From NCBI GenBank assembly GCA_964529265.1, contig CAZGVW010000038.1, positions 1 through 23,721 of the forward strand: a DNA stretch of 23,721 nt. Direction: 5' to 3'. The notes below the pieces were generated by a model, which was not told where the DNA came from, made no database searches, and saw only the letters and a program-made list of their open reading frames with translations. The stretch is from CAZGVW01 sp964529265. Its GTDB lineage: Bacteria; Planctomycetota; Phycisphaerae; Phycisphaerales; UBA1924. The stretch's first letter is position 1, and each line of letters starts with the position of its first letter. Position numbers and translations under genes: made by a program. This document shows positions 6,794 through 15,200 of the stretch, piece by piece.

Positions 6794-8539
6794 ATGCGAA
6801 CGCTGAATCTCGCCATCCTGACCACATGTCTGGCCATTTCCGGACCCAGCCTCGCGGGCGATCTGAATCCGCCGCCGGGGCCGATCCAGCCGACGAACCG
6901 TGTGCAGATCAACCAGCAGACGGTGGCCGGCTTCCCGATCACGATCAGCGCGCCGGGGTCCTACGTGCTCACGAGCGACATCGTGGGCGTGAGCGGGCTC
7001 GACGGGATCGTGATCGCGGCGGCCGACGTGACGCTTGACCTCAACGGGTTCGCGGTCCGCGGCGTTCCGGGCTCGCGCCACGGCATCCTGATCAGCTCAG
7101 CCGCGAGCCATCAGGGTGTGGCGATCCAGAACGGCGTGGTGACGGGCTGGGTCGGCGCGGGCATCACGAGCACGCGCGAAAACACGACGGTGCGCAACGT
7201 GCGCGCGGTGCAGAACGGGGCCTTCGGCATCCGGCTGGGGAACGGGTCGATGATCGTGGACTGCCTCATGTCGGGCAACGGCGACGACGGATGCTTCTTC
7301 GGCTTCGGCGGCACGGTGATCAACTCGCTGTCGTATGAGAACACCGGCGACGGGTTCAGCGGCGACACGGGCTGCACGATCACGAACTGCACGTCGCGCG
7401 GCAACACGGCCGCCGGCTTCAACTTCTCGCACAACTCGACCATCACCGGCGCCACGGCGCGGTCGGAGGGCGGGAACGGGTTCACGGTGGGCAACGGCAG
7501 CCTCGTGCAGAGCAGTTCGGTGAGCGCGGTGGGCGGGAACGGCATCGCCACGGGCGTGACGTCGTCGGTGCTCGATTGCAGCGTGCGCGGGAGCATCGGG
7601 CACGGCGTGAGCGCGGGCGCGGGCTCCGTGGTGAAGAACTGCTCCGTGGCGACCAGCGGGATCGACGGCATCCTGATCACCGGCAACGACGGCGCCGTTG
7701 TGGACTGCACGGCGATCGACAACGTCGGCAACGGGATCTCGGGCGGCCTGGGGATGCGCGTTTCGGGGTGCGTTTCGACCTCGAACAATCACGGCATTCT
7801 CGTGAATGCGGGCAGCCTTGTGCAGAACTCCACGGCGTCGAGCAACGCGGCGCGCGGCATCTACGCGTTCGACGGCGTGCTCACCGCGAGCAACGTCACG
7901 ATCGAGAACTGCGTGGCCGAAACGAACGGCAACAACGGCATCATGGTGGGCGATTGCTCGGTCGTGCGCGGCTCATCGGCGCGGGCCAACAGCGGCGAGG
8001 GGATCTTCGTCGAATCGTCGTCGGTGGTTGAATCGTGCGCAGCGTACGAGAACCTGCTCAACGGCATCCGCACATTCGGCGGCTGCAAGGTGAGCCACTG
8101 CTCGATGCGGCTCAACCAGACCCAAGGCCTGTCATCCAGCGGCACGAGCCTGATCACGGACAGCGTGGCCTCTGACAACGGAGGCATCGGGATGAGCGTG
8201 AGCGCCGCGGCGACCGTGCTCGACTGCAAGTCCTACTCCAACGATTCGCACGGCTTCCAGTTCTTGAGCGACTCCGTGGTGCAGCGGTGCTCGGCCGACG
8301 ACAACCTCGGCAACGGGTTCCACTGCGCTGGCAACGATTGCCGCGTGGAGGACAACACCTCCACCGACCACACGACCGCCGGCATGTTCGGCTTCAACTT
8401 CACCACGATCGGCAACATCATCAGCCGGAACGTGGCGAGCGGGAACACCGGCGCGTTCAACGTGCCGGCAGGGAACGTAATGGCGCCGATCTCGGCATCG
8501 TTCGCCGGCGCCGGCACGTGGGACAACTTCTCGTATTGA
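6794..8539 (+). CDS. secreted right-handed parallel beta-helix protein
   Basis: The protein has 581 aa. A Sec signal peptide (MRTLNLAILTTCLAISGPSLAG, positively charged start, hydrophobic core, cleavage near SLA-G) is followed by an N-terminal strand segment with ITLDLNGF-like sequence (VTLDLNGFAVRG). About 20 short rungs of the type NG(I/F)xVxxxSxVxxCxA follow, each about 22-24 residues long. This is the pattern of pectate-lyase-like or NosD-like right-handed beta-helices. No catalytic set can be recognised, so it may be a polysaccharide-binding or surface structural protein rather than a lyase. It ends in GTWDNFSY, an aromatic ending that I recall from other planctomycete beta-helix proteins. 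GGAGA lies 8 bases before the ATG. It probably forms a unit with the next gene, 113 bases downstream. Confidence 0.88.
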   Translation: MRTLNLAILTTCLAISGPSLAGDLNPPPGPIQPTNRVQINQQTVAGFPITISAPGSYVLTSDIVGVSGLDGIVIAAADVTLDLNGFAVRGVPGSRHGILISSAASHQGVAIQNGVVTGWVGAGITSTRENTTVRNVRAVQNGAFGIRLGNGSMIVDCLMSGNGDDGCFFGFGGTVINSLSYENTGDGFSGDTGCTITNCTSRGNTAAGFNFSHNSTITGATARSEGGNGFTVGNGSLVQSSSVSAVGGNGIATGVTSSVLDCSVRGSIGHGVSAGAGSVVKNCSVATSGIDGILITGNDGAVVDCTAIDNVGNGISGGLGMRVSGCVSTSNNHGILVNAGSLVQNSTASSNAARGIYAFDGVLTASNVTIENCVAETNGNNGIMVGDCSVVRGSSARANSGEGIFVESSSVVESCAAYENLLNGIRTFGGCKVSHCSMRLNQTQGLSSSGTSLITDSVASDNGGIGMSVSAAATVLDCKSYSNDSHGFQFLSDSVVQRCSADDNLGNGFHCAGNDCRVEDNTSTDHTTAGMFGFNFTTIGNIISRNVASGNTGAFNVPAGNVMAPISASFAGAGTWDNFSY

Positions 8540-8652
8540 ACACGATCGCTGCCGCCGGCCGGCGCCGGTCCGCTTCCCAGCCCTCGGATTCCGTGTGCTG
8601 GGCCGGATCGCCGCCGGACCGCGGCGCAGCGACATCAACAAGGAGACTTCAC

Positions 8653-9294
8653 ATGCGACCTCGCATGACACTCACCACATGTCTCGCGGCGGGCGCCATC
8701 GCGGCGGCCTCGGCCACAGCCGCGGCGGCGACGAACATCGACGCGAACCACAAGGATTCGTGGGGTGAAAACATCGGCTGGATGAACTGGCGCGACGCCG
8801 CGGGCGGCGCCTCCGGCGTGAGCGTGATGGCCGATCACCTGACCGGGATGATCTGGACGGAGAACGAAGGGTGGATCAGCGCCGGCGCCGGCGCGGGGCC
8901 CTACGCGAACACGACCGGGCTCAACTACGGGGTGAACATCGGCGTTGGCGGCGCGCTCCGCGGCTATGCGTGGGGCGAGAACACCGGGTGGATCAACTTC
9001 GACACCACCCCGACGCTCGGTGGATTGGGCGCCCGCTACGACGCGGGGTCCGACCGCTTCCGCGGCTATGCGTGGGGCGAGAACATCGGATGGATCAACC
9101 TGGATGACGCGGTGCACTTCGTGGCGGTTGACGCCTGCACGGGCGACCTCAACGGCGACGGACAGGTGAACTCATCCGACCTGGCGCTGCTCCTGGGCAA
9201 CTGGGGCATGCCGGGTGTGGGCGACCTGAACGGCGACAGCACGGTAAATGCATCGGACCTTGCGCTGATGCTCGGCTCGTGGGGGCCGTGCTGA
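8653..9294 (+). CDS. secreted WGENxGW-repeat protein with dockerin-like C-terminus
   Basis: This is a 213-aa exported protein. Residues 1-26 form a signal peptide (TCLAAGAIAAASATAAAA). Four copies of an aromatic motif follow: SWGENIGWMNW at 36-46, IWTENEGWI at 67-75, YAWGENTGWINF at 105-116 and YAWGENIGWINL at 139-150. The C-terminus (164-211) is a pair of dockerin type I-like calcium-binding loops (GDLNGDGQVNSSDLALLLG, then GDLNGDSTVNASDLALMLG) ending in WGPC. I do not recognise the WGEN repeat as a named family. An excellent AAGGAGA (8640-8646) precedes the ATG by 6 bases, fixing the start; the longer frame from 8287 is an artefact overlapping the previous gene. An intrinsic terminator follows at 9359. 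Confidence 0.85.
   Translation: MRPRMTLTTCLAAGAIAAASATAAAATNIDANHKDSWGENIGWMNWRDAAGGASGVSVMADHLTGMIWTENEGWISAGAGAGPYANTTGLNYGVNIGVGGALRGYAWGENTGWINFDTTPTLGGLGARYDAGSDRFRGYAWGENIGWINLDDAVHFVAVDACTGDLNGDGQVNSSDLALLLGNWGMPGVGDLNGDSTVNASDLALMLGSWGPC
8957..9085. repeat. 27-bp exact direct repeat inside the WGEN-repeat gene
   Basis: The 27 bases at 8957-8983 are identical to those at 9059-9085, including silent positions. The spacing is 102 bp, exactly 34 codons. It encodes the third and fourth WGENxGW motifs and indicates recent internal duplication or gene conversion. Confidence 0.85.
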
Positions 9295-9358
9295 ATGAGG
9301 CCCGGATGAGCAAGCCACTGCGGGCCGCGGCGCCCGCGAGCGGCAAGCCCCTCGGAGG

Positions 9359-9397
9359 ACGCCTCCCGTTGCGCCTGCGGCGCGGGAGGCGTTCTTT
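9359..9397 (+). terminator. intrinsic terminator
   Basis: ACGCCTCCCG (9359-9368) pairs perfectly with CGGGAGGCGT (9383-9392), followed at once by TCTTTCTTTC. It lies 65 bases after the stop of the WGEN-repeat gene and is oriented for plus-strand transcription. This is the most convincing terminator in the window. Confidence 0.85.
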
Positions 9398-9457
9398 CTT
9401 TCGTCATGGATGGAGGGAGTGACACGCGGCGAGCGCCGAAGGAGGCTTCGCGGCGGA

Positions 9458-10051
9458 TCACCCTCCGAAGGCGCGAATCACCGTCGGCGCGGGGAAGTTG
9501 CGCAGCACGGCCTGAGCGGCGCGGCGGGTATCGGCGCGGAGGGCATCGAACTCGCGCTGCATCGCGGTCTCGGCGCGGCCGACGACGCGATCGCTGACCG
9601 CCTGGATGGTGGCGGCGCGCTGCGCGGGGTCGAGCAGGGCCGCGGCGAGGCGCGTTCCGGCGGCGGGCTCGGCGGCAAGGATGGTTTCGGTGGGCGCATC
9701 GGGGCCGGGGCTCGTGGCGATGGTCGGCTGCGGTCCGGCTCGCCACGGAGCGACCCAGAGCAGGGCGCCCGCGGCGAAGCCGAGGGTTGCCGCGGCGGCG
9801 AGGGGCCAGAGGGTTGCGGAGGGGCGGGCGAGCCGTGTGCGCGACGTGGAGCGCGGGAACGGATGGATCGCCGGCGGAACGGCGCGGCGCGCGGCGCCGA
9901 GCGGGGAGAGGCCGCGCTCGATGTCTTCGAGTTGCGCGCAGAAGGCGCGGAGATCGGACGAACGCTCGATGCGGCGCTCCAGCCACGCGGGCAGGGGGCG
10001 GCCGTCATCGTGGCGGCGCGAGATCAGCCATTTGCACAGGAAACCGGTCAT
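9458..10051 (-). CDS. single-pass membrane protein, last gene of the sigma operon
   Basis: This 197-aa protein has no family I recognise. The N-terminal 75 residues are basic and soluble-looking (LPAWLERRIERSSDLRAFCAQLEDIERGL). One membrane helix lies at about 81-103 (LWPLAAAATLGFAAGALLW), and a C-terminal region of about 95 residues with a helical stretch (VVGRAETAMQREFDALRADTRRAAQAVL) should be on the other side. Its start overlaps the sigma factor stop by ATGA and GGAG lies just before it, so it is translationally coupled. Position and topology match an anti-sigma factor (cytoplasmic N-terminus, one helix, outer domain), but no zinc-binding HxxxCxxC motif is present, so that role is inference only. 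Confidence 0.75.
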   Translation of the reverse strand: MTGFLCKWLISRRHDDGRPLPAWLERRIERSSDLRAFCAQLEDIERGLSPLGAARRAVPPAIHPFPRSTSRTRLARPSATLWPLAAAATLGFAAGALLWVAPWRAGPQPTIATSPGPDAPTETILAAEPAAGTRLAAALLDPAQRAATIQAVSDRVVGRAETAMQREFDALRADTRRAAQAVLRNFPAPTVIRAFGG

Positions 10052-10782
10052 GACTCCAACTCCATCATCTTCGCGTGTGAACCAGGGTCATCATCTTCGT
10101 GAGGCTTGAGGGCCGCGGCAAGGGCGGCACGGGCGCGGAAGAGCGTCACGCGCGTCCAGACGCTGGTGCGGCCGAGCACGCGCGAGATGTGTGCGATCGA
10201 GAGGCCTTCGACGTAGCGCAGCCAGAGGGCGCTGCGCTGCTCCACCGAAAGTGTGCGGTCGGCGAGGTCCCAGAGGAGGCCGTTGGATTCGCGTGTGTGC
10301 GCAGCGGCGGCGGGGCCGGTGTGCGCCATTTGGCGCGGCGTTTCCGCCGCGAGGACGGATTCCCGGCTTGCACGGCGCTGCTTCGCCCGGTGCAGGTCGA
10401 TCGAGAGGCGCGCCGCGATGGAGAGGGTCCACGTCGCGGCGCTGCTGCCCGGGCGGTATGACCGGCGCTTCTCCCACGCCCGCGCGAGCGTTTCCTGGAG
10501 GAGGTCCTCGGAATCGTGCGCGCAGCCGGTGCGCTTGACGAGGAAGGAATACACACGCGGCGAGAGGCGCTCGGCGAGCGCCGTGAAGCACTCGTGCGAG
10601 CCCGCGGCAGCGCCGAGCGCGAGTTCCTCTTCGCTCCACAAGCGGAGGGATTGCTGCGCGCCGCTCATGCCGGGCCCTTCGTGCGGCGTGATCGCGGCCG
10701 GCGATCGCGCAGCGGCCATCGGCTGCGCGGTTTGGCGCCTCGCGGCTGATGGATGCATCTGCGCCATCGGCGCCGCCGTCAT
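10048..10782 (-). CDS. ECF-type RNA polymerase sigma factor
   Basis: The protein has 244 aa. Region 2 spans about 66-132 (CFTALAERLSPRVYSFLVKR, DSEDLLQETLARAWEK, then ATWTLSIAARLSIDLHR) and region 4 about 175-226 (TLSVEQRSALWLRYVEGLSIAHISRVL with a helix-turn-helix, then WTRVTLFRARAAL). The family recruits RNA polymerase to a specific promoter set. The start at 10782 gives a 40-65 residue Ala/Gln-rich leader that is unusual. It is supported by AAGGAGA (10799-10793) and an ATGA overlap with the preceding gene; an internal Met at 10668 is the alternative. It differs from the sigma factor at 5961 and has no kinase partner. It sits between an exported protein and a membrane protein, which suggests control by an envelope signal. 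Confidence 0.88.
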   Translation of the reverse strand: MTAAPMAQMHPSAARRQTAQPMAAARSPAAITPHEGPGMSGAQQSLRLWSEEELALGAAAGSHECFTALAERLSPRVYSFLVKRTGCAHDSEDLLQETLARAWEKRRSYRPGSSAATWTLSIAARLSIDLHRAKQRRASRESVLAAETPRQMAHTGPAAAAHTRESNGLLWDLADRTLSVEQRSALWLRYVEGLSIAHISRVLGRTSVWTRVTLFRARAALAAALKPHEDDDPGSHAKMMELES

Positions 10783-11918
10783 CGAGTGCGGATCTCCTTC
10801 GTCACCACGACCTGCCTCCCGGGGGCGGGGGCGGATTCATCGCCGAAGCGCAGGCGGAAGTTGAGGTTCATGCCGCGTCCGTGGGGGCTGTCAGCGTGAT
10901 CGTCCTCATCCGCGTCGTCGCCGTCCCAGTCCTGGTCATCATCGTCCGCATCGTCGTCGTCGCCATGATCCTCATGATGGTCCGCGGCATGCTCGAGCAG
11001 CTGAATCACCTGCGCCGTCGGGATGTTCAGCCGCACGTGCGCCGTCTCGCCCTCGGCGTTGATGGTCACGCCCTGCAGCAACCCGACAAAGGGCGCCGCT
11101 TCCGGCTCGCCGGCCGCGGCCATACGGACAAACGCGGCGAGCCCCTGGGCCATCTGCACGATGTTGTTGGCGCTCTCGGCGTCGTTCGCGATGATGTTGG
11201 CGACGAGGCTGAAGTTAGCGCCCTGCTCGGCGATATCGATCGATCCGCCGCGGGCGTGCTCGAGGATGTGCGAGACTTCGTCATTCGCCTCGATGGCGGG
11301 GGCGTCCCACGCCGCGGCGTAGACCAGCGAGCCCGCCTGCGGCCTGTGCCGCACGAGCGCGTGATCAGCCGGGAGTTTCGCCCGCAGATCGAACAGCACT
11401 TCGAGGCCGGCGAAGATCGTCTCGCGATCCTTGCTGATGAGCACGGTGCGCGGCGCGGGGCCGCGTCCGCCGCCGATTACCACCCACCACACGCCGTCTT
11501 CGGCGACCCACGAGGAGAACACGCGTCCGTCCTCGTTCGATTCGGTGAAGTCCTCGACCTCTTCCCTCGCCTTGGCGACAAGGTTGTCCACCGCGGCGGT
11601 GGCCTGCACCACGACCACGCCGTTGTCCTCTTCGCCCGTGCCATAGAGCGTGACGCCGAGCACGTCCTTCCGCACGTCAACGCCCATTTCGCGCTTCAGT
11701 TCTTCGAGATCGCCCTCATCGATGTCGAACCGGCCGGGGTTGTCGAGGATGTGCCGGCCCGGCGCGCTGCGCAGAACCGCCTCGACATCCACATGGAGCA
11801 CCCACGCCGCGTCGGCGCCGACGACGCGGGCATCGAACGGGGTGGCGAGGGCGTGCGAGGAACCCGCGGCGGTGGCGGCGGCGGCCGCGAGGGCGAACTT
11901 GGCGAATCGGGGCTGCAT
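10779..11918 (-). CDS. exported protein with Asp/His-rich tract, first gene of the sigma operon
   Basis: This 379-aa protein starts with a signal peptide (MQPRFAKFALAAAAATAAG, probable cleavage after HALA, residue 25). The mature part has mixed alpha/beta character (AAWVLHVDVEAVLRSAPG, VLGVTLYGTGEEDNG, GSLVYAAAWDAP). It continues to an extreme acidic tract at about 314-343 containing several His residues (HHEDHGDDDDADDDDQDW), then a short basic end. I do not recognise the family. The tract could bind cations such as Ca or transition metals, which is an inference from composition. GGAGG lies 7 bases before the ATG. The stop overlaps the sigma factor start by ATGA, so an exported protein and a sigma factor are made from coupled reading frames. 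It is divergent from the 1022-aa gene. Confidence 0.85.
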   Translation of the reverse strand: MQPRFAKFALAAAAATAAGSSHALATPFDARVVGADAAWVLHVDVEAVLRSAPGRHILDNPGRFDIDEGDLEELKREMGVDVRKDVLGVTLYGTGEEDNGVVVVQATAAVDNLVAKAREEVEDFTESNEDGRVFSSWVAEDGVWWVVIGGGRGPAPRTVLISKDRETIFAGLEVLFDLRAKLPADHALVRHRPQAGSLVYAAAWDAPAIEANDEVSHILEHARGGSIDIAEQGANFSLVANIIANDAESANNIVQMAQGLAAFVRMAAAGEPEAAPFVGLLQGVTINAEGETAHVRLNIPTAQVIQLLEHAADHHEDHGDDDDADDDDQDWDGDDADEDDHADSPHGRGMNLNFRLRFGDESAPAPGRQVVVTKEIRTR

Positions 11919-12099
11919 AGAAAGGCCTCCAGAGGGCTTTGTGGGTTTTCGGGCGTTCCGCTTGCCGGCCCGGAAGGGCCTTCAGCCGGGTCTACGACGC
12001 CGGTCGGCCGGCGTTTCCGAATTCGGCGGGGCCAACACCTGGGAACAGGGCGGCCGATAAATGCGGACTCCTGTGCGGCGGCCTCCAGAACCCTTCGCT

Positions 12100-12125
12100 G
12101 GAACACCGGTCGGTCTGGAGCGTCT
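12100..12125 (+). promoter_or_regulatory. possible ECF-type promoter
   Basis: GGAAC (12100-12104), 16 bases, then CGTCT (12121-12125) has the classical form of an ECF sigma promoter (GGAAC-N16-CGTC). It points toward the 1022-aa gene, 164 bases downstream, and lies beside an operon encoding an ECF sigma factor. Such short matches also arise by chance. Confidence 0.3.
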
Positions 12126-12225
12126 GTGACGGCTGGTGGCCCGTGCCGCGGGGTGTAACCGCGTGTCGCAGGTGGGTTTAGGAAGGTTTCCGGGGTTTTC
12201 GGAGGCTTCGGAGCGCAGCGCGGGA

Positions 12226-12231
12226 TATGCT
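12226..12231 (+). promoter_or_regulatory. possible -10 box for the polyproline gene
   Basis: TATGCT (12226-12231) is a good -10 box 57 bases before the ATG, but no clear -35 box stands 16-18 bases upstream. Confidence 0.25.
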
Positions 12232-12288
12232 TGAACGGCCGTGGGTCTGCGCCCATGGCGGCGGTGGACAGCAGGGACGAAACCTCAG

Positions 12289-15200
12289 ATGAGCCGTTTG
12301 TGGTTGGCGACCATCGCGGGCCTCCTTCTCGGCGCCGTGCTCTTCGGCATGCTGCAGCGCGGGTGCGATGCGCGCGCACGTGAAGGGGATGAGGCGCTCC
12401 AGAACTCCGCGGCGGCGCCGGAGGCCGGAGTGCGATCGCCGGCCGGCTCAAGCCCGACGCGCGGCCGCGCAGGACACTCGACGTCGGCCGGGACGGGGCG
12501 CACGATCGTCAGTGAAGCCCCAACAACGGCTTCCCAGCGCGCCGCCACGGCGTCATCCACCCGCTCGCGCAACCGCGATGCTCAGCTGACGCCCACGGCG
12601 CCCAAACAGAAGACACGCTCGGTCACCACGGGCTACACCAGCCGCGAGGAACTGGAGCGCCGACGGGCGGAAATCAACGCCAAGAACGCGGAGCGCCTCG
12701 AGGCCCAGCGCGATCGCCTGCGGCAACTTCAGGCCAACAAGGCGTCGAATCGCCGCATGTCCGCGGCTGAGCAGGATGCGGCCGTGCGAGCGCTCGGCGG
12801 CTTTGCACCGCCCGTCGATGTCGCGACGACCAGGCCGGGCGATGTTGCGCAGGCCAAGCAGGCGTTTCAGTCACAGGTCGGCGTTGCCGCGGTGACGTCG
12901 CCTTCTTCCGGCGGGGCCGGCGGAGGCGGCGGAACCGGAGATGACAACACGGAAGGCGGGGAGGTCACCGAGACCACGGGCGAATCGGAATCGGACAGGC
13001 CGGGGCGCGGCGACGACGGATTGCCCGGCTCGGGCCGCGATGGCATGTCCCCCGGGTCCAACGGCCCCTCGCGCGGCGGTTCTGGCGCTGCTTCCGGCGG
13101 TGGCGGCGGTGGTTTCGTCGGCGGCGGAACCGTGACGACAGGGCGCGGAAACTCTTCAACAACAGGCAACAACGGCGGAAACGGGAATGGAGACGGCAGC
13201 GGCAATCCCCCACCTCCACCTCCACCGCCGCCACCTCCTCCCCCACCGCCACCGCCGCCGCCGCCGCCGCCCCCACCTCCGGCGCCGGTGATCGCGCGCT
13301 GGGCGAGCGTCCCCGCCGGGGCGGGCTGCGCCGATCTTGCCGGCTTCCGCACGGCGGATCTGTATTTGGGCTTCGATAGCCCCGCGCTCGCGCTCGTCAT
13401 GACCTCGACGGAGCAACTCGGCCTGCGCATCAGCAACGGCCGATTCTTCCAGGACACTTCGCCCTTCGCGGGCAATGCGCCGTATCAGCCAGGCGCCGAA
13501 TCTGTCTTCCCCTGCGTCGCGGCCGATTCATTCCTCACGCTCGGCGGGGATGCGCCCACCTTCGCGCCCGACAACGAGCCGACGGCGAGCGACTGGGGCG
13601 ACGCCCTGAGCGCGATCTGGTTCACGCTCACCGGCGCCTTCGCGGAACCGCGCCCCGCGCAGTTCCCCGATGGCCGCTTCTACGTCTGGATCGGCCGCTT
13701 CACCACCGGCGGGCCGAACGTGAACGTGAGCGGCGCGTTCTTCGTGAACTACATCGAACTCACGACCGGCACGCAGCGGGCCGAACTCGTGCCCGTGCCC
13801 AACTGCGCCGCGTGCTGGCAGGGCTCCGACGGCTCGCTGCCCACCGCCGACCTCGACGGGCTCGGATTCATCAACTCCACCGTGGCGGGCGGCGGCGTCG
13901 CCCGAGGCGTCGTCACGCTCAAATCGCCGGCGCCGGCGGGCGGCGTGATCATCTCGCTGAGCAGCGCTGATCCCGGCCTCGCCAGCGTGCCGCCGAGCGT
14001 GCTCGTGCCGCAGGGCCAAGCCTCCGCCGCGTTCGATATCACGACGTCGCGCGTGCTGGATCCAAAGGAAGTCCGCCTCTTCGCGAACGACGGCCGCAAC
14101 ACGGCTACGGCGACGCTGCTCGTGGAACCGCTCGGCGTCGCCACCGTCGCCTTCGCGCCGAGCGAAATCCGCCCGAACGAGACGACCACCGCCACGATCA
14201 CGCTGAGCGGCCCGGCGCCGACAGAAGACCTGCTCGTCGAGATCCTGACGAACAATGCGCCGGCCGTGCAGTTTCACCGCTTTGTGCATTTCGAAGCGGG
14301 CGAGACGCAGCGCTCCATCACGGTCACGGCGAAGCCCACGACGGAAGACAGGCAGGTCACGTTCTACGCCTTCCCGCGCGGGTTCGATTCGCTCGGCGCC
14401 TTCGGCACGTTCACCGTGCGCGCCCCGGCGCCCACGTTCGGCGACTTGAACGGCGACGGGCTCGTGAACTCGTCCGACCAGGCGCAGCTGCTCGGATCGT
14501 GGGGCCCGTGCGCCGACGCGTGCCCGGCCGATCTGAACGGCGACGGCCAGGTGAACTCCGGCGACCTCGCCATGCTCCTCGGCGCGTGGCGCACCACGCC
14601 CTCGGGTGGCGGCGGCCCCGGCGACGGCGGTCAGCCCGGCGGCGGGCCCGCGGTCACCGCGCGATGGGTCCCCGTTGACAACTCCCGCTGCCCCGAAACG
14701 GCCGGCCTGCGCACGGCCGACCTCTACCTCTCCTTCGCCGACGCCAGCCGCGTCACGCTGCTGGAATCGAGCGTCGCGAATGGCATCCGCGTCGAGAACG
14801 GCGTCTTCCACCAGGTGCAGTTCGGCGGCAACGCCATGCAGAACCCGGAACTGTTCGAATCGTTCCCCTGCATCGAGTTCGATTCGTACATGACGATCCA
14901 GGGTGAGACGGCGCCGCCGGTTTCCTTCACGCCCGGCACCAACGCTCCCAACGCCTGGGGCTCCACGCTCCTCGCCGGCTGGTTCGTCACCTCCACGCCG
15001 CCGGGCGTCGCGGGCGTGCGCAACAACAGCCTCTTCGGCAACGATCGATACCACGTCCGCATCGCCCGCTTCACGGCGGCCACCGACGCGGTCATCCGCG
15101 GCAAGGTCAGCGCGTTCTTCATCCCCGCCTCGGGCACGACGGCCGGCGCCGTCGTGGACGTGCCGGATTGGACCCTCGCCCGGGGCTCGGCGGACGTGAA

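Larger units (their letters stand above)
11919..12288. other. divergent intergenic region
   Basis: These 370 bases separate the first gene of the sigma operon (minus) from the polyproline gene (plus). Open frames crossing it look like shadows. It should hold promoters for both directions. Two plus-strand candidates are visible and listed separately, at 12100 and 12226. No convincing minus-strand promoter was found. A CCGAATTCGG palindrome lies at 12017-12026. Confidence 0.6.

Noticed and set aside
9406..10109. Plus-strand frames of up to 230 aa between the terminator and the sigma operon
   Set aside because: They are antisense to the membrane protein gene, lack domains and start just after a strong terminator without a promoter.
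10749..12158. 469-aa open frame on the plus strand
   Set aside because: It mirrors the exported Asp/His protein gene, which has a signal peptide, a good ribosome-binding site and operon overlap on the minus strand.
12867..13475. Minus-strand frame with a long poly-Gly run
   Set aside because: It is the complement of the polyproline codons in a gene with clear domains; no independent support.
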